DNA of 64,000 nucleotides. Source: Pseudomonas sp. LS.1a (GTDB taxonomy: Bacteria; Pseudomonadota; Gammaproteobacteria; Pseudomonadales; Pseudomonadaceae). Location: positions 1-64,000 of the forward strand of contig NZ_CP092827.1 in assembly GCF_022533585.1 (NCBI RefSeq), given 5' to 3'. The first letter of the stretch is position 1, and each line of letters opens with the position of its first letter. This document shows positions 22,297 through 32,881 of the stretch, piece by piece. Under the pieces are notes generated by a model. That model saw nothing but the letters and a program-made list of their open reading frames with translations, did no database searches and was not told the DNA's origin. A program made the position numbers and the translations under genes.

Positions 22297-22611
22297 TCAA
22301 CCTGATGTCTTGTTGAGTTTCTTCAGGAACACGGTCATCTCTTTCTCGGCCTGCTTGTCGCCATGGGCCTGCGCCGCGACGATCCCCTCCTCCCAGGCCT
22401 TGCGCGCCGCCGCCAGGTCACCCTGCAGCTGATGCGCCTTGCCCAGCAGCTTCCACGCCGCCGAGTACTTCGGGTCCTGTTCCACGCAGCGCGCCAGGTG
22501 TACCGCCGCTTCAGCGCCATTGCCTTCATCCAGCCAGGCCTTGCCCAGCCCGAACCTCAGCAACGGGTTATCCACACCCTTGGCCAGCATTTTCTCCAGC
22601 GATTCGCGCAT
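22297..22611 (-). CDS. Small tetratricopeptide-repeat protein
   Basis: A 104-residue protein with about two to three TPR units (NPLLRFGLGKAWLDEGNGAEAAVHLARCVEQDP; KYSAAWKLLGKAHQLQGDLAAARKAWEEGI) and a charged C-terminus. There is no signal peptide or membrane segment, so it is probably a cytoplasmic scaffold. It lies 11 bp after trkA on the same strand and may be co-expressed. No specific function is known to me. Confidence 0.75.
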   Translation of the reverse strand: MRESLEKMLAKGVDNPLLRFGLGKAWLDEGNGAEAAVHLARCVEQDPKYSAAWKLLGKAHQLQGDLAAARKAWEEGIVAAQAHGDKQAEKEMTVFLKKLNKTSG

Positions 22612-22622
22612 GCCCTGTGCCC

Positions 22623-23996
22623 CTAGAAGAAACTCAAGCCGACGTGGAACAGCTTCTCCACATCCCGAATATGCTTTTTATCCACAACGAACAGGATCAC
22701 ATGGTCGCCCGATTCGATCATGGTGTCGTCGTGGGCAATCATCACCTCTTCGTCACGAATGATCGCACCGATGGTAGTACCCGGCGGCAAGGCGATGTCT
22801 TCGATCGCCTTGCCGACCACCTTGCTCGATTTCGAATCGCCGTGCGCCACCGCTTCGATAGCCTCGGCCGCGCCGCGGCGCAGCGAGTGCACGCTGACGA
22901 TGTCGCCACGGCGTACGTGCGCCAGCAGGGTGCCGATGGTCGCCAGCTGCGGGCTGATGGCGATGTCGATGTCACCACCCTGCACCAGGTCGACATAGGC
23001 CGGGTTGTTGATGATGGTCATCACCTTGCGCGCACCCAGGCGCTTGGCCAGCAGCGACGACATGATGTTGGCTTCGTCGTCGTTGGTCAGGGCCAGGAAG
23101 ATGTCGGCGTCGGCGATGTTCTCCTCGAGCATCAGGTCCTTGTCCGAGGCGCTGCCCTGCAGCACCACGGTGCTTTCCAGGGTGTCGGAGAGGTGTCGGC
23201 AACGGGCCGGGCTCATCTCGATGATCTTCACCTGGTAACGGCTTTCGATGGCCTCGGCCAGGCGTTCGCCGATCTGCCCGCCACCGGCGATGACCACGCG
23301 CTTGTTGGTTTCGTCGATACGGCGCAGCTCGCCCATCACCGCGCGGATGTCCTTCTTCGCGGCGATGAAGAACACTTCGTCGTCGGCTTCGATCACCGTG
23401 TCGCCCCGCGGGGTGATGGGACGGTCGCGGCGGAAGATGGCCGCCACGCGGGTGTCGACGTTGGGCATGTGCGCGCGGATCTGGCGAAGTTGCTGGCCCA
23501 CCAGCGGGCCACCGTAGTACGCCTTCACTGCCACCAGCTGGGCCTTGCCTTCGGCGAAGTCGATCACCTGCAGCGAGCCCGGGTGCTCGATCAGGCGCTT
23601 GATGTAGTTGGTCACTACCTGCTCGGGGCTGATCAGCACATCGACCGGGATATGGTCGTTGTCGAACAGCTCTTCGCGGGTCAGGTAGGCCGACTCGCGC
23701 ACCCGGGCGATCTTGGTCGGGGTGTGGAACAGCGAATAGGCCACCTGGCAGGCGACCATGTTGGTCTCGTCACTGTTGGTTACTGCCACCAGCATGTCGG
23801 CGTCGTCGGCACCGGCCTGGCGCAGCACCGTAGGCAGCGAGCCGCGGCCTTGCACGGTGCGAATGTCCAGGCGGTCGCCCAGGTCGCGCAGGCGGTCGCC
23901 ATCAGTGTCGACCACGGTGATGTCGTTGGCTTCGCTGGCCAGGTGCTCAGCCAGCGTACCGCCTACCTGGCCTGCGCCGAGGATGATGATCTTCAT
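22623..23996 (-). CDS. trkA: Trk potassium uptake NAD-binding protein TrkA
   Basis: Cytoplasmic gating subunit of the TrkH/TrkG K+ channel. The 457 residues form two tandem RCK units, each with a Rossmann fold ([13 protein letters not shown] at the start; [13 protein letters not shown] near residue 240) and a TrkA-C domain. It is 23 bp after rsmB, the common rsmB-trkA order. A DnaA box lies near its 3' end at 22678-22686. Confidence 0.96.
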   Translation of the reverse strand: MKIIILGAGQVGGTLAEHLASEANDITVVDTDGDRLRDLGDRLDIRTVQGRGSLPTVLRQAGADDADMLVAVTNSDETNMVACQVAYSLFHTPTKIARVRESAYLTREELFDNDHIPVDVLISPEQVVTNYIKRLIEHPGSLQVIDFAEGKAQLVAVKAYYGGPLVGQQLRQIRAHMPNVDTRVAAIFRRDRPITPRGDTVIEADDEVFFIAAKKDIRAVMGELRRIDETNKRVVIAGGGQIGERLAEAIESRYQVKIIEMSPARCRHLSDTLESTVVLQGSASDKDLMLEENIADADIFLALTNDDEANIMSSLLAKRLGARKVMTIINNPAYVDLVQGGDIDIAISPQLATIGTLLAHVRRGDIVSVHSLRRGAAEAIEAVAHGDSKSSKVVGKAIEDIALPPGTTIGAIIRDEEVMIAHDDTMIESGDHVILFVVDKKHIRDVEKLFHVGLSFF

Positions 23997-24019
23997 CCGC
24001 TACTCCCTACCTTTTGTTC

Positions 24020-25330
24020 TTATCCGCGCGAGGCGGCGATCTTGATCAGCTTGGCATAGTAGAAACCGTCGTGGCCGCCCTCCTGGGCCAGCAACTGGCG
24101 GCCGTGGGGCTGGCGCAGGCCGGCTTCGGTGGCCAGGTCCAGCTCACGGGCGCCCGGGGTGCGGGCGAGGAAAGCGTCGATCACTTCGGTGTTCTCGGTC
24201 GGCAGGCTGGAGCAGGTGGCATACAGCAGCATGCCGCCCACTTCCAGGGTCGGCCACAGGGCATCGAGCAGCTCGCCTTGCAGCGTGGCCAGGGCCGGGA
24301 TGTCGTCGGCCTGACGGGTCAGCTTGATGTCCGGGTGGCGGCGGATCACGCCGGTGGCCGAGCATGGTGCGTCGAGGAGGATGCGCTGGAACGGCTTGCC
24401 GTCCCACCAGCTGGCGGTATCGCGGGCATCGCAGGCAATCAGCTCGGCGTCCAGCCGCAGGCGGTCGAGGTTCTCGCGCACACGGGTCAGGCGCTTGGCT
24501 TCGAGGTCGATGGCCACCACGTGGGCCAGGCCGGCTTCGGCTTCCAGCAGGTGGCAGGTCTTGCCGCCCGGTGCACAGCAGGCGTCGAGCACGCGCTGGC
24601 CGGGGGCCAGTTCCAGCAGGTCGGCGGACAGCTGCGCGGCTTCGTCCTGCACGCTCACCCAGCCTTCGGCAAAGCCTGGCAGGCCGCGCACGTCGCAGGC
24701 TTCGGCCAGCACGATGCCGTCACGGCTGTACTGGCAGGCGCTGGCGCCAACGCCCGCTTCGGCCAGCAGTGCCAGGTAGGCGTCGCGACTGTGGTGGCGG
24801 CGGTTGACCCGCAGGATCATCGGCGGGTGGGCATTGTTGGCGGCGCAGATGGCCTCCCATTGCTCCGGCCAGAAGGCTTTGAGCGACTTCTGTAGCCAGC
24901 GCGGGTGGGCAGTGCGTACCACCGGGTCGCGCTCCATGCCGGCCAGCAACTCTTCGCCCTCGCGTTGGGCGCGACGCAGCACGGCATTGAGCAGGCCCTT
25001 GGCCCATGGTTTCTTCAGCTTGTCGGCGCAGCCAACGGTCTCGCCGATGGCGGCGTGGGCCGGGATACGGCTGTAGAACAGCTGGTACAGGCCGACCAGC
25101 AGCAGCGCCTGCACATCGGCATCGGCGGCCTTGAACGGCTTCTGCAGCAGTTGCGCGGCCAGCAGGTCGAGGCGTGGTTGCCAGCGCGCGGTGCCGAACG
25201 CCAGGTCCTGGGTCAGGCCGCGGTCGCGTTCATCGACCTTGTCCAGTTGCGCCGGCAGCGAGCTGTTCAGCGAGGCCTTGCCGCTGAGCACAGCGGCAAG
25301 GGCACGGGCGGCGGCGAGGCGAGGGTTCAT
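24020..25330 (-). CDS. rsmB: 16S rRNA (cytosine-967-C5)-methyltransferase RsmB
   Basis: SAM-dependent methyltransferase acting on 16S rRNA C967. The 436 residues combine an N-terminal NusB-like RNA-binding domain with a C-terminal Rossmann methyltransferase: motif [18 protein letters not shown], catalytic cysteine in [10 protein letters not shown] and a second cysteine in [11 protein letters not shown]. Its ATG overlaps the fmt stop by 4 bp. Confidence 0.96.
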   Translation of the reverse strand: MNPRLAAARALAAVLSGKASLNSSLPAQLDKVDERDRGLTQDLAFGTARWQPRLDLLAAQLLQKPFKAADADVQALLLVGLYQLFYSRIPAHAAIGETVGCADKLKKPWAKGLLNAVLRRAQREGEELLAGMERDPVVRTAHPRWLQKSLKAFWPEQWEAICAANNAHPPMILRVNRRHHSRDAYLALLAEAGVGASACQYSRDGIVLAEACDVRGLPGFAEGWVSVQDEAAQLSADLLELAPGQRVLDACCAPGGKTCHLLEAEAGLAHVVAIDLEAKRLTRVRENLDRLRLDAELIACDARDTASWWDGKPFQRILLDAPCSATGVIRRHPDIKLTRQADDIPALATLQGELLDALWPTLEVGGMLLYATCSSLPTENTEVIDAFLARTPGARELDLATEAGLRQPHGRQLLAQEGGHDGFYYAKLIKIAASRG

Positions 25331-26259
25331 TGGCCCAGCACCTTGCCGCTGGCGAATTTCTCGCGGCGGCTGTTGAACAGGTCACTGAAGTTCAGCGCCT
25401 TGCCGCCAGGCAGTTGCAGGCGGGTCAGGCTCAGCGCCTGGTCACCGCAGGCGACCACCAGGCCGTCCTTGCTGGCGGAGAGGATCTCGCCAGGGGCCCC
25501 TGCCGCTGTGGACAAGTTGGCGGCCAGCACTTTCACGCTTTCGCCATCGAGGGTGCTGTGGCACACCGGCCACGGGTTGAAGGCACGGATCAAGCGCTCC
25601 AGTTCGACGGCCGGGCGGCTCCAGTCGATACGCGCCTCGTCCTTGTTCAGCTTGTGCGCATAGGTGGCCAGGGTATCGTCCTGCACTTCACCGTGCAGCG
25701 AACCGTCGGCCAGGCCGGCGATGGCCTGGACTACAGCCGGCGGGCCCATTTGTGCGAGGCGGTCGTGCAGGCTGCCGCCGGTGTCTTCGGCGCTGATCGG
25801 GGTGGCTACCTTGAGCAGCATCGGGCCGGTGTCCAGGCCTGCTTCCATGCGCATCACGGTCACACCGCTCTCGGCGTCGCCGGCTTCCACGGCGCGCTGG
25901 ATCGGTGCGGCACCGCGCCAGCGTGGCAGCAGCGAGGCGTGGCTGTTGATGCAGCCCAGGCGCGGGATATCCAGCACCACTTGCGGCAGGATCAGGCCAT
26001 AGGCGACCACCACCATCAGGTCCGGCTGCAGCGCGGCCAGTTCGGCCTGGGCTTCGGCGTTGCGCAGGGTCGGCGGCTGGAACACCGGGATGTCATGGGC
26101 CACAGCCAGTTGCTTGACCGGGCTCGGCATCAGCTTTTGGCCGCGGCCGGCTGGGCGGTCGGGCTGGGTGTAGACGGCCACGATCTCGTAGGGGCTGTCG
26201 AGCAAGGCCTTGAGGTGTTCGGCGGCAAACTCTGGAGTGCCTGCAAAGACGATGCGCAT
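25327..26259 (-). CDS. fmt: Methionyl-tRNA formyltransferase
   Basis: Adds the formyl group to initiator Met-tRNA using 10-formyl-THF. 310 residues; the N-terminus [20 protein letters not shown] and the catalytic region [19 protein letters not shown] are diagnostic. It lies between def (upstream) and rsmB (overlapping). A strong terminator-like hairpin sits just before its start (26274-26305), so its expression may not simply follow def. Confidence 0.97.
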   Translation of the reverse strand: MRIVFAGTPEFAAEHLKALLDSPYEIVAVYTQPDRPAGRGQKLMPSPVKQLAVAHDIPVFQPPTLRNAEAQAELAALQPDLMVVVAYGLILPQVVLDIPRLGCINSHASLLPRWRGAAPIQRAVEAGDAESGVTVMRMEAGLDTGPMLLKVATPISAEDTGGSLHDRLAQMGPPAVVQAIAGLADGSLHGEVQDDTLATYAHKLNKDEARIDWSRPAVELERLIRAFNPWPVCHSTLDGESVKVLAANLSTAAGAPGEILSASKDGLVVACGDQALSLTRLQLPGGKALNFSDLFNSRREKFASGKVLGQ

Positions 26260-26273
26260 GGAGTTCTCGCTTC

Positions 26274-26305
26274 AAAAAAGAAAAAGGCTTGCCGGAGCAA
26301 GCCTT
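26274..26305 (-). terminator. Intrinsic terminator between def and fmt
   Basis: On the minus strand, a perfect 9-bp stem AAGGCTTGC/GCAAGCCTT with a 4-nt loop is followed by a TTTCTTTTTT tract. It begins 15 nt after the def stop and its U-tract ends 15 nt before the fmt ATG. This is a textbook Rho-independent terminator inside an otherwise canonical operon. Confidence 0.82.
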
Positions 26306-26319
26306 CTGGAAGGTGGGGA

Positions 26320-26826
26320 TCAGGCTTGCTGGCGGTGCTGCTTTTCCAGCTTCTTCTTGATCCGGTCGCGCTTGAGCTGCGACAGGTAGTCGACGAACAG
26401 CTTGCCGTTGAGGTGATCGAATTCGTGCTGCACGCACACCGCCAGCAGGCCTTCGCATTCCAGCTCGTACGGCTTGCCGTCGCGGTCCTGGGCCTTGACC
26501 CGCACACGCAGCGGGCGGTCGACGTTCTCGTAGAAGCCAGGTACCGACAGGCAGCCTTCCTGGTACTGGCCCATGTCGTGGGTCAGCTCTTCGACCGTGG
26601 GGTTGATGAAGACGCGCGGCTCGCTGCGGTCTTCACTGAGGTCCATGACCACGACCTGCTTGTGCACGTTGACCTGGGTGGCAGCCAGGCCGATGCCAGG
26701 GGCTTCGTACATGGTTTCAAACATGTCGTCGATCAGCTGACGCAGGGCGTCGTCGAACTCCGTCACCGGTTTGGCGATGGTGCGCAGGCGCGGGTCCGGG
26801 AATTCGAGAATGTTCAAGATGGCCAT
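26320..26826 (-). CDS. def: Peptide deformylase
   Basis: Iron metalloenzyme that removes the N-formyl group from nascent proteins. 168 residues with the three class motifs: [16 protein letters not shown] (metal Cys) and QHEFDHLNG (two metal His and catalytic Glu). It is the first gene of the def-fmt-rsmB-trkA set and divergent from dprA across about 200 bp. Confidence 0.97.
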   Translation of the reverse strand: MAILNILEFPDPRLRTIAKPVTEFDDALRQLIDDMFETMYEAPGIGLAATQVNVHKQVVVMDLSEDRSEPRVFINPTVEELTHDMGQYQEGCLSVPGFYENVDRPLRVRVKAQDRDGKPYELECEGLLAVCVQHEFDHLNGKLFVDYLSQLKRDRIKKKLEKQHRQQA

Positions 26827-27033
26827 AAGGTCAGGCAGTCACTGTGCGTTCGGTTGAAAACTGAGCACACATAATAAAGGGAAACGGGGATTTCAGCACC
26901 TGGCAAAGCTCGGCTAGGGTTTCCAAGGGCTGCTTATAGCCCATTCGATGGACAGGTTGTCAAAGCGTTATCAACAAAGTTATCCACAGCTTGTGCCACG
27001 TCGATGGCCCTATTTCGATCAAGGATGATCCAT
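26827..27033. promoter_or_regulatory. def/dprA divergent intergenic region with a DnaA box
   Basis: 207 bp between divergent genes, AT-richer than its surroundings. It contains TTATCAACA (26968-26976) and, 3 bp later, the perfect DnaA box TTATCCACA (26980-26988), about 46 bp upstream of the dprA start. The AGGA of dprA is at 27022-27025. No clear sigma70 pair was assigned. Confidence 0.5.
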
Positions 27034-28131
27034 ATGCAGAGCTACCATTTGTCGCCTCTTCCGCCTGCCGAACTGGAGGCGCGATTACGCCTGCACCGGC
27101 TGCCGGAAACAGGATTGCGTCGCTTTAACACCTTGCTGGAAGCCTTTGGCAGTGCTTCGTCGGCACTGTGCGCACCGGCCGGCGCCTGGCGCGCATTGGG
27201 CATACCACAGGCCACCATCGATGCCCGCCGCAGTGCCGAAGTACGTGAAGGTGCACTGGCCGCAATGGCCTGGCTAGAGCGCCCGGGCCAGCATTTACTG
27301 ATGTGGGACGACCCTGGCTACCCGCCACTATTGGCGGAAATCGACGATGCCCCACCGCTGCTTTTCATCGCTGGCGACCCGGCCTTGCTCGAGCGCCCAC
27401 AGCTGGCAATTGTGGGCAGCAGACGTGCTTCACCCCCGGCGCTCGACACCGCTGCGGCATTTTCCCGTTACCTGGCGCAGGCCGGTTTCACCATTACCAG
27501 CGGCTTGGCCGTGGGCATCGACGGTGCCGCTCATCGGGCCGCACTGCAGGCGGGTGGCGGCACGATTGGCGTGCTCGGCACGGGGTTGCAAAAACTTTAT
27601 CCACAGCGCCACAAGTCGCTTGCGCAAGCGATGATCGACAATGGCGGCGCGCTGGTTTCCGAGTACCCGCTGGATGCCGGGCCACTGCCCGGCAACTTCC
27701 CGCGGCGCAATCGCATCATCAGTGGCCTGTCGCTGGGCGTGCTGGTGGTCGAGGCCAGCCTGGCCAGTGGTTCGCTGATCACCGCACGCCTGGCCGCCGA
27801 GCAAGGCCGTGAGGTGTATGCCATACCGGGCTCCATTCACCACCCCGGGGCCAAGGGCTGCCACCAGTTGATTCGTGACGGTGCGCTGCTGGTGGAGAGC
27901 GTGGAACAGATCCTGGAAAGCCTGCAGGGCTGGCAGAACCTGCCGCCTGCGGTTGTGGACAAATTCGACCATCCCCTGCTTGCCCTGCTGCATGCCGCGC
28001 CGCAGACCAGCGAAAGCCTGGCCCACTGCAGCGAGCAGCCGTTGGCCGATGTGCTGGCACAGCTGACCGAGCTTGAACTGGAAGGCCGGGTCAGCAATGA
28101 AGCCGGGCGTTGGTTTGCCCGCGCGGGCTAA
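27034..28131 (+). CDS. dprA: DNA-processing protein DprA
   Basis: Binds incoming single-stranded DNA and loads RecA during transformation; also kept in species not known to be competent. 365 residues with the Rossmann-like DprA core (LAIVGSRRASPPALDTAAAFSRYLA; GLAVGIDGAAHRAAL; FPRRNRIISGLS) and a C-terminal winged-helix-like region. I chose ATG 27034 (MQSYHLSPLPP) because AGGA lies 8 bp upstream; ATGs at 27004 and 27025 lack a site. A DnaA box falls in the gene at 27597-27605. tsaC follows after 42 bp. Confidence 0.94.
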   Translation: MQSYHLSPLPPAELEARLRLHRLPETGLRRFNTLLEAFGSASSALCAPAGAWRALGIPQATIDARRSAEVREGALAAMAWLERPGQHLLMWDDPGYPPLLAEIDDAPPLLFIAGDPALLERPQLAIVGSRRASPPALDTAAAFSRYLAQAGFTITSGLAVGIDGAAHRAALQAGGGTIGVLGTGLQKLYPQRHKSLAQAMIDNGGALVSEYPLDAGPLPGNFPRRNRIISGLSLGVLVVEASLASGSLITARLAAEQGREVYAIPGSIHHPGAKGCHQLIRDGALLVESVEQILESLQGWQNLPPAVVDKFDHPLLALLHAAPQTSESLAHCSEQPLADVLAQLTELELEGRVSNEAGRWFARAG

Positions 28132-28173
28132 GTACACTGCTCACCAGCAAGGTATTTAGGCGGAGTAACAGAA

Positions 28174-28731
28174 ATGGTGAGCAGTTTTCGTGTGCAACAA
28201 GCCGCACGTGAGATCCGGGCGGGTGCAGTGATTGCCTACCCGACGGAAGCGGTCTGGGGCCTGGGCTGCGACCCGTGGAACGAGGACGCGGTGTATCGCC
28301 TGCTGGCGCTGAAGTCCCGGCCTGTGGATAAAGGCCTGATCCTGGTCGCCGACAACATCCGCCAGTTCGACTTTTTGTTCGAGGATTTCCCCGAGGACTG
28401 GATTGATCGCATGGGCAGCACCTGGCCGGGGCCGAATACCTGGCTGGTGCCGCACCAGGACCTGTTGCCCGAGTGGGTGACCGGGGAGCATGACACCGTG
28501 GCGTTGCGGGTCAGCGACCATCCGGTGGTGCGTGAGCTGTGCGCGCTGGTGGGGCCGTTGATTTCCACTTCGTGCAACCCGGGCGGGCGCCCGGCGGCGA
28601 AGACCCGGTTGCGGGTGGAGCAGTACTTCCATGGGCAGCTGGATCTGGTGCTGGGCGGGGCGTTGGGTGGAAGGAAGAACCCGAGTGTGATTCGCAACCT
28701 GGCCACTGGCGAAGTCGTTCGGCCAGGCTGA
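28174..28731 (+). CDS. tsaC: L-threonylcarbamoyladenylate synthase (TsaC/YrdC)
   Basis: Makes threonylcarbamoyl-AMP, the first step of t6A37 tRNA modification. 185 residues with the YrdC core: [42 protein letters not shown] and the late [12 protein letters not shown]. It is downstream of dprA, the usual pairing in gammaproteobacteria. It contains a DnaA box at 28323-28331 encoding Pro-Val-Asp-Lys. Confidence 0.95.
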   Translation: MVSSFRVQQAAREIRAGAVIAYPTEAVWGLGCDPWNEDAVYRLLALKSRPVDKGLILVADNIRQFDFLFEDFPEDWIDRMGSTWPGPNTWLVPHQDLLPEWVTGEHDTVALRVSDHPVVRELCALVGPLISTSCNPGGRPAAKTRLRVEQYFHGQLDLVLGGALGGRKNPSVIRNLATGEVVRPG

Positions 28732-28759
28732 TACATATCCACTGGCCTGGTCGCGACCT

Positions 28760-28848
28760 CCTGTGGGAGCGGGCGAGCCCGCGAAGAATCCAACGCGGTG
28801 CCTGGCACGGGCTGCGCCCGTGTTCGCGGGCATGCCCGCTCCCACAGG
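28760..28848. repeat. REP pair
   Basis: 26-bp arms 28760-28785 and 28823-28848 with minor mismatches. The spacer itself contains a small hairpin (GCACGGGCTGCGCCCGTG). It follows tsaC and probably marks the end of its transcript. Confidence 0.82.
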
Positions 28849-29175
28849 TCAGGGCCAGGTCCCCGCAGATTTTTCTGATTTTGTCCCGAATGGCTGTCCG
28901 GTTTGAGGATTGAGAAATATCCTACGAGCCGCGTCCCCTGCCATCACCTTCTCAGTGGGAACCAGTGTCTCTAGGCTTCATCCATCGCTGAATACCTTGG
29001 CGATCGGGTGTGGTAACCCGGGATTAGGGTGATCTTGGCAGTCCATGGCGGCTGTGCGCGGGAGGCTTCGTGCCTGCTGGGTTTTGAGATCTCCCACCCG
29101 GTTTACCACCCCGCGTACAGCTGCCACCTATTCGCGTGGTAACGAATGGGCGCGGCCATGAAGCGAGATCTCAAG
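28849..29175 (+). other. Long leader / structured intergenic region of the DUF6124-type gene
   Basis: About 330 bp without a credible gene. It holds a local hairpin (CGGGTGTGGTAACCCG, 29007-29022) and a longer-range imperfect complement between GGGTGTGGTAACCCGG (29008-29023) and CCGGTTTACCACCCC (29099-29113). A GATC...GATC pair flanks the first. The layout suggests a structured 5' untranslated region or a small RNA. It is not a tRNA, and I recognise no riboswitch class. Confidence 0.35.
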
Positions 29176-29481
29176 ATGAAGAAGATAGTCCCCGATCCAT
29201 CCCTACCCTGTACTTCTACCCGCCCGTTTGGTCGATGCGATGCCGGCCATGAACCGCTGTTCACCGTAAACCCGAACATTTCCGCCGAGGACGCTCTGGT
29301 CCACGTGGCCCTGTACCTGCGCAGCGCCTACGAGACCGGCTACAAAGCCCTGGATTACATGCGCGAAGAAGGCCGTGGCATGTTCTGGTCGAACCTGCAT
29401 GCGATTGAAATGGCAGAGGGTGTGGTGGAGGCGATACTCGATGGCATCGAGTCGAATTCGCCGTCGCAGAAGAAGGTGTGA
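29176..29481 (+). CDS. DUF6124/DUF3077-like small protein
   Basis: A 101-residue protein of unknown function. The core NISAEDALVHVALYLRSAYETGYKALDYMREEGRGMFWSNLHAIEMAEGVVEAIL is the helical block typical of a Pseudomonas-restricted small-protein family often present in several copies per genome. The start is ambiguous: ATG 29176 (MKKIVPDPS, the family-like N-terminus, with GAGA 7 bp upstream) is preferred over 29158 or 29146. There is no signal peptide or membrane segment. It is isolated between a long leader and a large inverted repeat. Confidence 0.7.
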   Translation: MKKIVPDPSLPCTSTRPFGRCDAGHEPLFTVNPNISAEDALVHVALYLRSAYETGYKALDYMREEGRGMFWSNLHAIEMAEGVVEAILDGIESNSPSQKKV

Positions 29482-29525
29482 GGGCTGACAAGTGTCCGCC
29501 TTTAGGTTTTTTAGCGCCTGTGAGA

Positions 29526-29740
29526 TCGAGCGCCGCCCGCGCGGCGCATCGCGAGCAAGCTCGCTCCTACATCTGTTTCAGGCCAGTAACGCCTGCGCCA
29601 GCGCGCGCGACCGCCTTGTTTGTTCCACACGATATTGAGGTGAACGCCAAGGGGCCGCGCGCGCCTACCTCAGGAATACCTGGCCCGAAACAAATGTAGG
29701 AGCGAGCTTGCTCGCGATGCGCCGCGCGGGCGGCGCTCGA
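29526..29740. repeat. Large inverted repeat, 59-bp arms around a 97-bp centre
   Basis: Arms 29526-29584 and 29682-29740 differ at two positions only. Each contains TGTAGGAGCGAGCTTGCTCGCGATG (in one orientation), the second common Pseudomonas REP type, distinct from the TGTGGGAGCGGG type elsewhere in this window, plus a GC-rich CGCCGCCCGCGCGGCG extension. The centre contains further CGCGCGC stretches but no gene. It fills most of the 321-bp gap between the small gene and qor and probably ends both transcripts. Confidence 0.85.
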
Positions 29741-29802
29741 TATCCGCAACACCACAAAAACCAAGGCAAGCACCTGGTCGCCTCAATTCGGCCCTCTACC
29801 AA

Positions 29803-30780
29803 TCAAGGCAACAAAACAGTCGACCCCACAGTCCTGCGTGCCGACAGCTCAGCCTGTGCCTTGGCCGCCTCACTCAGCGGATACCGCTGCTGGATATCCA
29901 CTACCAGTTTCCCACTACCAATCATCGCAAACAGGTCATCGGCCATGGCCTGGGTATTCTCGGCATTGTTGGCATAGCTCGCCAGGGTCGGCCGGGTCAC
30001 ATACAGCGAACCCTTCTGCGCCAGAATTCCCAGGTTCACCCCGCTCACCGCGCCTGAGGCATTGCCAAAGCTCACCATCAACCCACGAGGCTGCAGGCAG
30101 TCCAGCGAGGTCAGCCAGGTATCGGCACCCACACCGTCATACACCACCGGGCATTTCTTGCCGTCGGTCAGCTCCAGCACCCGCTTGACCACGTCCTCAT
30201 GGCTGTAGTCGATGGTCGCCCACGCCCCTAGCGCCATGGCCCGCTCGGCCTTCTCGGCAGAACTCACGGTCCCGATCAGCTTGGCGCCCAAGGCCTTGGC
30301 CCACTGGCACGCCAACGAACCCACGCCGCCAGCTGCTGCGTGGAACAGGATCACGTCACCCGCCTTCACCTCATAGGTCTGCTTCAGCAGGTACTGCACG
30401 GTCAAACCCTTGAGCATCACCGCCGCCGCCTGCTCGAAGCTGATGTTGTCGGGCAACTTGACCAGGTTGGCTTCCGGCAGCGTATGCACTTCGCTGTACG
30501 CGCCCAGCGGGCCGCCGGCATGGGCCACGCGGTCACCCACTTTCAACCGGGTCACGCCCTCGCCCACGGCCTCGACCACGCCAGCCGCTTCAGTGCCCAG
30601 CCCCGAAGGCAGGGACGGCGGCGCATATAGCCCGCTGCGGAAGTAGGTATCGATGAAGTTCAGGCCGATCGCATGGTTACGCACACGTACCTGCTGTGGC
30701 CCGGGTGGGGCTGGTTCGAATTCCACAAACTGCAGCACTTCCGGGCCGCCATGCTGGCTGAACTGGATACGCTTGGCCAT
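29803..30780 (-). CDS. qor: NADPH:quinone reductase (zinc-independent MDR family)
   Basis: Cytosolic oxidoreductase of 325 residues. The GroES-like N-terminal half (MAKRIQFSQHGGPEVLQFVEFEPAPP) and Rossmann half with HAAAGGVGSLACQWAKALGAKLIGT and DGVGADTW fit the QOR family; no zinc-ligand cysteines are apparent. I chose ATG 30780 over an upstream frame extension because MAKRIQF is the family start. It is divergent from hemF across 134 bp. Confidence 0.92.
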   Translation of the reverse strand: MAKRIQFSQHGGPEVLQFVEFEPAPPGPQQVRVRNHAIGLNFIDTYFRSGLYAPPSLPSGLGTEAAGVVEAVGEGVTRLKVGDRVAHAGGPLGAYSEVHTLPEANLVKLPDNISFEQAAAVMLKGLTVQYLLKQTYEVKAGDVILFHAAAGGVGSLACQWAKALGAKLIGTVSSAEKAERAMALGAWATIDYSHEDVVKRVLELTDGKKCPVVYDGVGADTWLTSLDCLQPRGLMVSFGNASGAVSGVNLGILAQKGSLYVTRPTLASYANNAENTQAMADDLFAMIGSGKLVVDIQQRYPLSEAAKAQAELSARRTVGSTVLLP

Positions 30781-30836
30781 CTCGCACTCCTGTCGTCGGG
30801 ATCGGGAAAGGCCTTCTATCGGACGCCTTTGCATGA

Positions 30837-31826
<990 letters not shown>

Positions 31827-31851
31827 GCCTGTGGATAACCTAGGAGCCGTC

Positions 31852-32676
31852 ATGGACCAGTACGTCGTTTTTGGTAACCCCATCGGCCACAGCAAGTCGC
31901 CGCTGATCCATCGCCTGTTCGCCGAACAGACCGGGCAGGACCTGGAGTACGCCACGCTGCTGGCGCCACTGGACGAGTTCAGCGACTGCGCACGCGGCTT
32001 CTTCAAGCAAGGCCGCGGCGGCAACGTCACCGTGCCGTTCAAGGAAGAGGCCTATCGCCTGTGCGACAGCCTGACTCCGCGTGCCCGGCGCGCTGGCGCG
32101 GTGAACACACTCAGCAAGCTGGCCGACGGCACCCTGCAGGGCGACAATACCGATGGCGCTGGCCTGGTGCGCGACCTGACGGTGAATGCCGGGGTCGAGC
32201 TGGCGGGCAAACGCATTCTGATCCTGGGTGCTGGTGGTGCGGTGCGTGGCGTGCTGGAGCCGATCCTGTCGCACAAGCCGCAGTCGCTGGTGATTGCCAA
32301 CCGTACCGTGGAAAAGGCCGAGCAGCTGGCGCGTGAGTTCGATGAACTGGGGCCGGTGGTGGCCAGCGGGTTTGCCTGGTTGCAAGAGCCGGTGGATGTG
32401 ATCATCAATGCCACTTCGGCGAGCCTGGCCGGTGAGTTGCCGCCGATTGCCGACAGCCTGGTCGAGGCCGGGCGCACGGTTTGCTACGACATGATGTATG
32501 GCAAGGAGCCTACGCCGTTTTGCCAGTGGGCAGAGAAGCTGGGGGCGGCCAAGGTGCTGGATGGGCTGGGGATGCTGGCTGAGCAGGCGGCTGAGGCTTT
32601 CTTTATCTGGCGTGGGGTGCGGCCGGATACGGCGCCGGTTTTGGCAGAGTTGCGCCGGCAGCTGGCTCGGGGCTGA
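31852..32676 (+). CDS. aroE: Shikimate dehydrogenase (NADP+)
   Basis: Reduces 3-dehydroshikimate to shikimate in aromatic amino acid synthesis. 274 residues; substrate site [15 protein letters not shown], catalytic Lys in [18 protein letters not shown], and the nucleotide fold [22 protein letters not shown] precedes ATG 31852. The hemF-aroE pair is conserved in Pseudomonas. Confidence 0.96.
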   Translation: MDQYVVFGNPIGHSKSPLIHRLFAEQTGQDLEYATLLAPLDEFSDCARGFFKQGRGGNVTVPFKEEAYRLCDSLTPRARRAGAVNTLSKLADGTLQGDNTDGAGLVRDLTVNAGVELAGKRILILGAGGAVRGVLEPILSHKPQSLVIANRTVEKAEQLAREFDELGPVVASGFAWLQEPVDVIINATSASLAGELPPIADSLVEAGRTVCYDMMYGKEPTPFCQWAEKLGAAKVLDGLGMLAEQAAEAFFIWRGVRPDTAPVLAELRRQLARG

Positions 32677-32682
32677 GATTTT

Positions 32683-32775
32683 GGGGCTGCTTTGCAGCCC
32701 ATCGCGACACAAGGCCGCTCCCACATTGGATCTGTGGGAGCGGCCTTGTGTCGCGATGGGCTGCAAAGCAGCCCC
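32683..32775. repeat. Perfect long inverted REP pair
   Basis: 43-bp arms 32683-32725 and 32733-32775, perfectly complementary, 7-bp loop. It carries the CGACACAAGGCCGCTCCCACA variant related to 15958-16074. It lies between the convergent aroE and SulP genes and probably ends both transcripts. Confidence 0.9.
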
Positions 32776-32788
32776 AGGATCTCAGCTA

Positions 32789-32881
32789 TCACTCCTCAAA
32801 CCGGATCGGACACATCTCCACCCCTTCCAGCTTCTGCAATTCCTCGATCACCTGCGGCCTGGCCCGATGCAGGGTCAGACT
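32789..32881 (-). pseudogene. Out-of-frame C-terminal tail of the SulP gene
   Basis: After the run of six G (minus strand, from about 32882), the -1 frame continues Ser-Leu-Thr-Leu-His-Arg-Ala-Arg-Pro and ends ...CPIRFEE at TGA 32789-32791, a normal STAS-domain ending. The zero-frame codons at the junction are GCG GGG GGA GTC, so G GGG GGA fits an X XXY YYZ slippery heptamer. One missing G (real deletion or sequencing error in a homopolymer) or programmed -1 frameshifting would each explain it. Confidence 0.75.

Noticed and set aside
28849..29157. tRNA, tmRNA or known riboswitch in the leader of the small gene
   Set aside because: No cloverleaf, no 3' CCA arm and no aptamer consensus I recognise; kept only as an unassigned structured leader.
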